Shown here piece by piece: positions 58,993 to 64,000 of a DNA stretch of 64,000 nt. The DNA comes from Kribbella sandramycini (GTDB lineage: Bacteria; Actinomycetota; Actinomycetes; Propionibacteriales; Kribbellaceae): assembly GCF_013131805.1 (NCBI RefSeq), contig NZ_JABJRC010000002.1:1178001-1242000 (forward strand). The letters are read 5' to 3'. The position numbers and the translations under genes are program-made. Position 1 is the stretch's first letter, and each line of letters starts with the position of its first letter. Under the pieces are notes generated by a model. That model did no database searches, had not been told where the DNA came from, and saw nothing but the letters and a program-made list of their open reading frames with translations.

Positions 58993-60012
58993 TCAGCCGC
59001 CGATGGCGGACATCGGGCGCGCGGGTTGCAGGAAGGCCGGGTCGTTGATGCCGTGCCCGGGGAGTTTCTTCCACATCGCGCGCCGCCAGCGATCCGCGAG
59101 TTCCGCGTCATCGGCGCCGGACCGCATTGCGCCGCGCAGATCGGATTCCGTCCGGGCGAACAAGCAGTCCCGGATCTGGCCGTCGGCGGTCAGCCGGACG
59201 CGGTCGCAGTCACCGCAGAACGGCCGCGTCACCGAGGCGATGATCCCGACGGTCCGATCGCCGCCGCGGACGGTGAACGTCTCCGCCGGCGCGCTCCCCC
59301 GGACGGCCGCACCGGTCGGCTGCAGGCCGAACGGCCCGGCCAGCTGTTCGAGGATCTCGTCGGCCGTCACCATCGTCGCCCGGTCCCAGCCGTGCTGGGC
59401 GTCGAGCGGCATCTGCTCGATGAACCGCAGCTCGTAGCCGTGCTCCAGGCAGAACTCGAGCAGCTCGGCGGCCTGGTCGTCGTTCACACCGCGCATCAGC
59501 ACGGCGTTCACCTTCACCGGGGTCAGCCCGGCCTCGTGCGCGGCCGCGAGACCGGCCAGCACGTCGTCGAGCCGCGCCCGCCGGGTGAGCTGCTGGAACG
59601 TGTCGGCACGAATCGTGTCGAGGCTCACATTCACCCGATCGAGCCCGGCCGCCTTCAGCGCGCTCGCCTGGCGGGCCAGCCCGATGCCGTTGGTGGTCAC
59701 GGAGACCTCGGGCCGCGGGGTGAGCGACGTCGTCCGGCCGACGATGCCGACCAGGCCGCGGCGCAGCAGCGGCTCACCGCCGGTGAAGCGGATCTCGCGG
59801 ACGCCGAGCCCGGTCACCGCGATACCGATCAGGCGAATCAGCTCGTCGTCGGTGAGCAGCTCCGGTTTGGGCAGCCAGTCGAGCCCCTCGGCGGGCATGC
59901 AGTACGTGCAGCGCAGGTTGCAGCGGTCGGTGAGCGAGACGCGCAGGTCGGTGGCGACCCGGCCGTAGCGGTCCGCCAGACCCAGCTGCAGAGCTTCATC
60001 GGTCGCCGTCAC
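58993..60012 (-). CDS. moaA: GTP 3',8-cyclase
   Basis: This 339-residue radical-SAM enzyme performs the first step of molybdopterin synthesis. The N-terminal cluster motif is CNLRCTYCM, the C-terminal cluster is in CGDCDRVRLTADG and RDCLF, and RFTGGEPLLR binds SAM. It supplies cofactor for molybdoenzymes such as that at 20753. TACTCT lies 6 bases before the GTG at 60012. It is divergent from the SURF1 gene, with only 57 bases between. Confidence 0.95.
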   Translation of the reverse strand: MTATDEALQLGLADRYGRVATDLRVSLTDRCNLRCTYCMPAEGLDWLPKPELLTDDELIRLIGIAVTGLGVREIRFTGGEPLLRRGLVGIVGRTTSLTPRPEVSVTTNGIGLARQASALKAAGLDRVNVSLDTIRADTFQQLTRRARLDDVLAGLAAAHEAGLTPVKVNAVLMRGVNDDQAAELLEFCLEHGYELRFIEQMPLDAQHGWDRATMVTADEILEQLAGPFGLQPTGAAVRGSAPAETFTVRGGDRTVGIIASVTRPFCGDCDRVRLTADGQIRDCLFARTESDLRGAMRSGADDAELADRWRRAMWKKLPGHGINDPAFLQPARPMSAIGG

Positions 60013-60069
60013 CGCTCCAGAGTACGTGCCGCCCACGGACAGTTTCGGGGTATGGCTTAAGTTCAAGAC

Positions 60070-60864
60070 GTGCGTCGATTGATGAATGTCCGCTGGCTCG
60101 GCGCCGCGCTGACGATCGTGGTGCTGGCCACGGTGTGCGTCATGCTCGGCCGCTGGCAGCTGCACCGGCTCCACGAGCGGGAGGCGCGCAACGAGGTGAC
60201 CCGGTCGAATCTGGCCGCCGCGCCCGCGCCGATCGAGCAGATCACCGGCGCGGACGGCGTCGTCGGCGACCGGAACGCCTGGCGGACGGCCGTCGTCACC
60301 GGGCGCTACGACGCCTCGAAGCAGATCGTGCTGAAGTACCGCAACGTCCGGGACCGGCCCGGGTTCGAGATCGTCACGCCGCTCGTCCTGCCCGACGGCA
60401 AGGCCGTCCTGGTCGACCGCGGGTTCCTGGCCCGGCAGGGCGCGGAGCTGTCCCCCGGCCACGTGCCCGCCGTACCGTCCGGTGAAGTGACCATCACCGG
60501 CCGGCTGCAGCGCAGTGAGCGTGGGGGCCGGACGAACGGCGGCACGCCGGACAACGGCACCGCGCGACTGATCAACGGTCCGGAGTACGCCAAGGTCCTC
60601 GGTCTGGACCTGTACGACGGCTACCTGATGATCGATCAGCAGACACCCGCCAACGACCAGGCCTTCGGCACCTTCCCCGGCCCGGAGATCGACGACGGGC
60701 CGCATTTCTTCTACGCGCTGCAGTGGTTCTTCTTCGCGGTGCTCGCGATCGGCGGGCTGGTCTACTTCTCCCGCAACCCGATCCGCCCGGCGGACGCCGC
60801 CGTCCCGGTCGTTGCCGATCGCAACGAAGTGCCGGAGCCGAGCAGCACCGGCGACAGCACCTGA
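60070..60864 (+). CDS. SURF1-family cytochrome oxidase assembly protein
   Basis: This 264-residue membrane protein has a transmembrane segment near each end (WLGAALTIVVLATVCVML; FFYALQWFFFAVLAIGGLVY) with an extracytoplasmic domain between (GRWQLHRLHER; VLVDRGFL; YLMIDQQTP). SURF1 proteins assist heme insertion into cytochrome c oxidase. TAAGTT lies 6 bases before the GTG and there is no Shine-Dalgarno, so the transcript may be leaderless. Confidence 0.93.
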   Translation: MRRLMNVRWLGAALTIVVLATVCVMLGRWQLHRLHEREARNEVTRSNLAAAPAPIEQITGADGVVGDRNAWRTAVVTGRYDASKQIVLKYRNVRDRPGFEIVTPLVLPDGKAVLVDRGFLARQGAELSPGHVPAVPSGEVTITGRLQRSERGGRTNGGTPDNGTARLINGPEYAKVLGLDLYDGYLMIDQQTPANDQAFGTFPGPEIDDGPHFFYALQWFFFAVLAIGGLVYFSRNPIRPADAAVPVVADRNEVPEPSSTGDST

Positions 60865-60937
60865 TCCCGGCCCACTCCTTGCCGTCGGCCCCGAAGTTCG
60901 AGGTGCGGACCCGGGTGCGGTGAGGCAGGATGGTGCC

Positions 60938-61693
60938 GTGGACCTTGGACTGCGCGACCGCATCTACATCGTCACCGGTGCCAGCACCGGCCTCGGCTTC
61001 GCCACTGCGAAGGCGCTGGCCGCCGACGGGGCCCGGCTGGTCATCTCCAGCCGGAGCGAGGAGAAGATCTCCCGGGCCGCCGCCGAGCTCGGCGAGAACG
61101 TGGTCGGCATCCCGGTCGACAACGCCGACCCGGAGAGCGCCGAGCGGCTGGCCGCGACCGCCATCGCGAAATGGGGCGCCCTGCACGGCGCGCTGATCAG
61201 CGTCGGCGGCCCGAAACCCGGCACCGCCCTGGACTCCGACGAGTCCGACTGGCAGGCCGCCTTCGACAGCGTCTTCCTCGGCGGCCTGCGGATCGCCAAG
61301 TCGGTCGCCCGGGCCGGCTCGGACGGGACGTCGATCGCCTTCGTGCTGTCCACGTCGGTGAAGGCCCCGATCCCCGGCCTGGCGATCTCCAACGGGCTGC
61401 GGCCCGGCCTGGCGATGGTCGCCAAGACCCTGGCCGACGAGCTCGGCCCGAACGGCGTCCGCGTGAACAGCCTGCTGCCCGGCCGGATCGCCACCGACCG
61501 GCTCCGCGAGCTGGACAGCAAGGGCGGCGACTCCGAGGCGGCCCGGCGCAGCGCCGAGCGCACCATCCCGCTGCGCCGCTACGGCGACCCCGATGAATTC
61601 GGCCGGGTGGCCGCGTTCGTCCTGTCCCCCGCCGCCTCCTACCTGACCGGCGCGGTCATCCCGGTCGACGGCGGGGCCCTGCGCTCGCTCTAG
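60938..61693 (+). CDS. Short-chain dehydrogenase/reductase
   Basis: This 251-residue SDR has the cofactor motif TGASTGLGFATAKALA and the final GAVIPVDGG. The middle reads LSTSVKAPIPGLAISNG; the usual catalytic Tyr-x-x-x-Lys is not obvious, since the position after the serine motif shows SNGLRPG. It may therefore be atypical or inactive as a classical SDR. CAGGAT lies 6 bases before the GTG. It overlaps the convergent polymerase gene by four bases. Confidence 0.85.
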   Translation: MDLGLRDRIYIVTGASTGLGFATAKALAADGARLVISSRSEEKISRAAAELGENVVGIPVDNADPESAERLAATAIAKWGALHGALISVGGPKPGTALDSDESDWQAAFDSVFLGGLRIAKSVARAGSDGTSIAFVLSTSVKAPIPGLAISNGLRPGLAMVAKTLADELGPNGVRVNSLLPGRIATDRLRELDSKGGDSEAARRSAERTIPLRRYGDPDEFGRVAAFVLSPAASYLTGAVIPVDGGALRSL

Positions 61694-62754
61694 TCGGTGT
61701 CCTTGGGCCGGTCCCGGTCCTTGGACGGCTGGACCCGCTTGGGCTCACCCGGCATTTTCGGGTACTCCGGCGGGTAGGGCAGGTCGGCTTCGCCGTGGTC
61801 GCGCTCGTGTTTGGCCGAGAGCTCCAGCAGTGACTCCAGCGAGAAGGCCTGCTCGCCGACGGCGGCGTGCAGGTCGCCGGCCTCGGCGAACCGGGCCGGC
61901 ATCGTGAGCACGTCGAAATCGTCGGGGACGACGTCCTCGAGCTCCTCCCAGCGCAGCGGCGCGGAGACCCGGGCGCGCGCGTTCGGGCGGACGGAGTACG
62001 CCGAGGCGATCGTGCGGTCGCGGGCCATCTGGTTGTAGTCGATGAAGATCCGCTCGCCGCGCTCCTCCTTCCACCAGTTGACGGTGACCTGGTCGGGCAG
62101 CCGTTTGGACAGCTCGCGGCCGAGCGCGATCACCGCCCGGCGGGCCTGGACGAAGTCCCAGCGGGGTTCGATCGGGACGTAGACATGCAGGCCGCGGCCA
62201 CCCGACGTCTTCGGGAAACCCTCCAGGCCGTGTTCGGCGAGCAGCTCGCGCAGCGCGGGTGCGACCGCGACGGCGCTCTTGAAATCCGTGCCCGGCTGGG
62301 GGTCGAGGTCGATCCGGAGCTGGTCGGGGTGGTCGACGTTCGGGCGGCGGACCGGCCACGGGTGGAAGGTCAGCGTGCCGAGGTTGACCGCCCAGGCGAC
62401 CACGGCCAGCTCGGTCGGGCAGACCTCGTCGGCGGGCCGGCCGCTCGGGAACTTGATGGTCGCGGTCTCGACCCACTCGGGCGCGCCCTTGGCGACCCGC
62501 TTCTGGTAGAACGCGTCGCCGCGGTTGTCGGCCCGGGTGGACAGTTTCGCGCCCTCGAACCAGCCGCCCGGCCAGCGCTCCAGCGTGGTCGGCCGCTCCC
62601 GCAGCGCGCCCAGGATGCCGTCGCCGACCGCGACGAAGTAGTTCACGATGTCGAGTTTGGTCAGCCCGCGGTCCGCGAAGTAGGGCTTGTCCGGGTTGCT
62701 CACCCGGACCGTCCGCCCCGCGATCTTGAGCTCGATTGCCTTGGTCGCCGCCAT
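61690..62754 (-). CDS. LigD-type primase-polymerase domain protein
   Basis: This 354-residue protein matches the polymerase domain of bacterial LigD, which fills ends during non-homologous end joining with Ku. LRIDLDPQPG supplies the metal-binding aspartates, and KTSGGRGLHVYVPI and IDYNQMARDRTIAS are family motifs. It is a stand-alone polymerase domain with a charged C-terminal tail; no ligase domain or Ku gene is adjacent, so it may act with partners encoded elsewhere. Confidence 0.92.
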   Translation of the reverse strand: MAATKAIELKIAGRTVRVSNPDKPYFADRGLTKLDIVNYFVAVGDGILGALRERPTTLERWPGGWFEGAKLSTRADNRGDAFYQKRVAKGAPEWVETATIKFPSGRPADEVCPTELAVVAWAVNLGTLTFHPWPVRRPNVDHPDQLRIDLDPQPGTDFKSAVAVAPALRELLAEHGLEGFPKTSGGRGLHVYVPIEPRWDFVQARRAVIALGRELSKRLPDQVTVNWWKEERGERIFIDYNQMARDRTIASAYSVRPNARARVSAPLRWEELEDVVPDDFDVLTMPARFAEAGDLHAAVGEQAFSLESLLELSAKHERDHGEADLPYPPEYPKMPGEPKRVQPSKDRDRPKDTD

Positions 62755-63077
62755 GCCGCGACGCTACCGCCCGGGACTGACATTTCGCTGGAAAAGTGCG
62801 GAAAGGCAAGTTTTCGTCAGGGCGTGCCGCCCAATTCCACGCCGTAGCGAGGAGGTGCTCGGTGCGGTAGCTCGGTGTGCTGGGGCGGAGGGGTCGATGC
62901 GGAGCATCGTCACCTTCGGACCAGTGCGGCGAGATGCCGTGCCGAGTGCCCCGCAGTAGGCGTGGGATTGGGCGGGACGCCCTCGCTCTGGCCACGGGGG
63001 GTAACTGGGCGGTAACGTGCGTCCACCTCGTTCCTGGGGCGTGAGGCCCCCGGGACACCTGACAAGGAGCGCGAGGA
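62755..63077. other. 323-base divergent gap holding element B
   Basis: The gap between the LigD-type gene and the M4 peptidase gene contains no gene. Most of it is palindromic element B (62820-62982). The remaining 95 bases before the protease hold the Shine-Dalgarno AAGGAG at 63065-63070 and no clear promoter. Confidence 0.7.
62820..62982. repeat. Palindromic element, long form (element B)
   Basis: 24-base arms at 62820-62843 and 62959-62982 match at 22 positions. Inside them GTAGCGAG at the left and CCCCGCAGTA at the right frame about 100 bases that align with element A without gaps over most of the length, with substitutions scattered. The arms (GGGCGTGCCGCCCAATTCC at the left) are unrelated to those of A or C. 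Confidence 0.85.
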
Positions 63078-64000
63078 TGAACAGATCCGCCCTGTTCGCC
63101 GCTGCCACCGCAGTAGCGACCACCACCGCCCTCGGATTGACCTCGGCCGGCACCGCTACCGGTGCACCCGCGGCAGCCCCCGTCCCCAGTCCGGCGGCTG
63201 CCGTCGCCCAGGCCAAAGCAGCCGTGAGCGACAACCTCGCCGCGCTGAAGGCCACCACGGCCGATGCGTTCGCCGTCCGCGACGTGATCGTCGACAAGGA
63301 CGGCGGCACGCACGTCCGGATGGATCGGACCATCGGTGGGCTGAAGGTGCTCGGCGGCGACGTCGTCGTCCACCAGGACGGCGCCGGCGCGTTCGAAGGG
63401 GCCAGCGTCACGCTGACCAAGAGCGCGAACGTCGATCGGACGCCGAAGGTCAGCATCGCCAACGCCACCGCCAAGGCGCTGACGAAGGGCCAGAAGGCCG
63501 AGGGCAAGCCCGCGCTCGTCATCGAGGCCCGTAAGGGCGCGCCGCGGCTCGCATACCTGGTCACCTCGACCGGCACCCAGGCCGACGGGACGCCGAGCCA
63601 CATCACCACGACGGTGGACGCGCTTACCGGCGCCAAGCTGGTCAGCGAGCAGCACATCGAGACCGCGACCGGCGACGGCCAGAGCCTCTACTCCGGCACG
63701 GTGCCGATCGACAGCACGCCGTCCGGCAGCGGGTTCACGCTGACCGACCCGGCCCGCGGCAACGGCGCGACCGGCGACGCGAACAACAAGACCGAGTCGA
63801 TCCTGTGCCAGCTGTTCGGCCTGGGCTGCATCGTGCCGACCAAGTTCAACGACGCCGACAACCACTGGGGCAACGGGCTGAACACCGACCGCGCCAGCGC
63901 CGCCGTCGACGCGCACTACGGTGCGGCCAAGACGTTCGACTACTACAAGTTCAACCACGGCCGGAACGGCATCTTCAACGACGGCAAGGGCGTCCCGAGC
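63078..64000 (+). CDS. M4-family (thermolysin-like) metalloprotease, N-terminal part
   Basis: The first 307 residues are in the window. They show a Sec signal (about 30 residues ending in SAGTATGAPA), an FTP-type propeptide (about 50-100; GGLKVLGGDVVVHQDG) and a PepSY-like segment (PRLAYLVTSTG), then the start of the mature enzyme (DNHWGNGLNTDRASAAVDAHYGAAKTFDYY). The HExxH zinc site lies beyond the window. AAGGAG precedes the ATG by 7 bases. The product would be an exported neutral protease. Confidence 0.9.

Overview
The window is very G+C-rich DNA, densely coded on both strands, with many GTG starts, frequent 4-base start/stop overlaps (ATGA, GTGA), Tat and lipoprotein signals, sugar ABC importers and LacI, MerR, TetR and XRE-type regulators. 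This is an actinobacterial chromosome. The gene set (cyanophycin genes, DUF5753-type XRE regulator, NfeD/SPFH pair, dodecin, two LacI-type sugar importer loci) resembles Kribbella or a close relative in the Propionibacteriales. That assignment is an inference, because no rRNA or tRNA gene is present to test it. No insertion sequence, prophage or CRISPR array was seen.

Layout. 0-5 kb: tail of a LacI repressor facing an aldehyde dehydrogenase plus sugar ABC importer operon. 5-7 kb: regulator and aldo/keto reductase sharing one control region, then an 83-bp tandem repeat. 7-10 kb: cobT-cobA-trmH operon. 10-14 kb: PEBP protein, a second repeat locus and a second sugar ABC operon. 14-18.6 kb: beta-oxidation pair fadA-fadB with a divergent MerR regulator. 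18.7-21.3 kb: secreted hydrolase and a three-gene molybdenum/flavin redox module. 21.4-24.3 kb: a SagB-like dehydrogenase divergent from five tandem, paralogous ~100-residue peptides, which looks like a little-studied RiPP system and is the best candidate for something new. 24.3-26.6 kb: acyl-CoA dehydrogenase and CoA-transferase/racemase with the same MerR-type promoter as fadA. 26.7-32.8 kb: phospholipase C, DinB protein, an AbiEi/DUF559-like gene between repeats, cobQ, and a scar where two divergent genes lost their 5' halves. 32.8-39 kb: transporter, small enzymes, regulators, Ohr, quinone reductase/TetR pair. 39-44.8 kb: SPFH-NfeD, ABC ATPase, serB, GNAT. 44.8-50.2 kb: secreted GH16 glucanase, cyanophycinase and cyanophycin synthetase. 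50.2-54.4 kb: copper chaperone-DyP peroxidase pair, sigma factor with membrane partner, I36 inhibitor, membrane protein. 54.6-58.1 kb: fabG-fabI followed by a cyanophycin-synthetase-like Mur ligase that lacks the ATP-grasp domain, then dodecin. 58.2-64 kb: small proteins, moaA, SURF1, SDR, LigD-type polymerase and the start of an M4 protease.

How the parts work together. Two operons for fatty or branched acyl-CoA breakdown share a promoter of the form TTGACG-N19-CACAAT with a 17-bp palindrome in the long spacer, the classic MerR architecture, so the MerR gene at 17.9 kb probably controls both. Nitrogen storage as cyanophycin is supported by an overlapping cphB-cphA pair. Many genes have a TAnnnT box 6-7 bases before the start codon and no Shine-Dalgarno, which predicts leaderless transcripts.

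Beyond the genes, two families of intergenic repeats stand out. One is a family of three palindromic elements (46.2, 54.5 and 62.8 kb) with a conserved GTAGCGAG...CAGTA core but unrelated, self-complementary outer arms. The other is a GCCCA(C/G)CAAAC repeat that fills both large gaps between convergent genes (6.6-6.9 and 10.7-10.85 kb).
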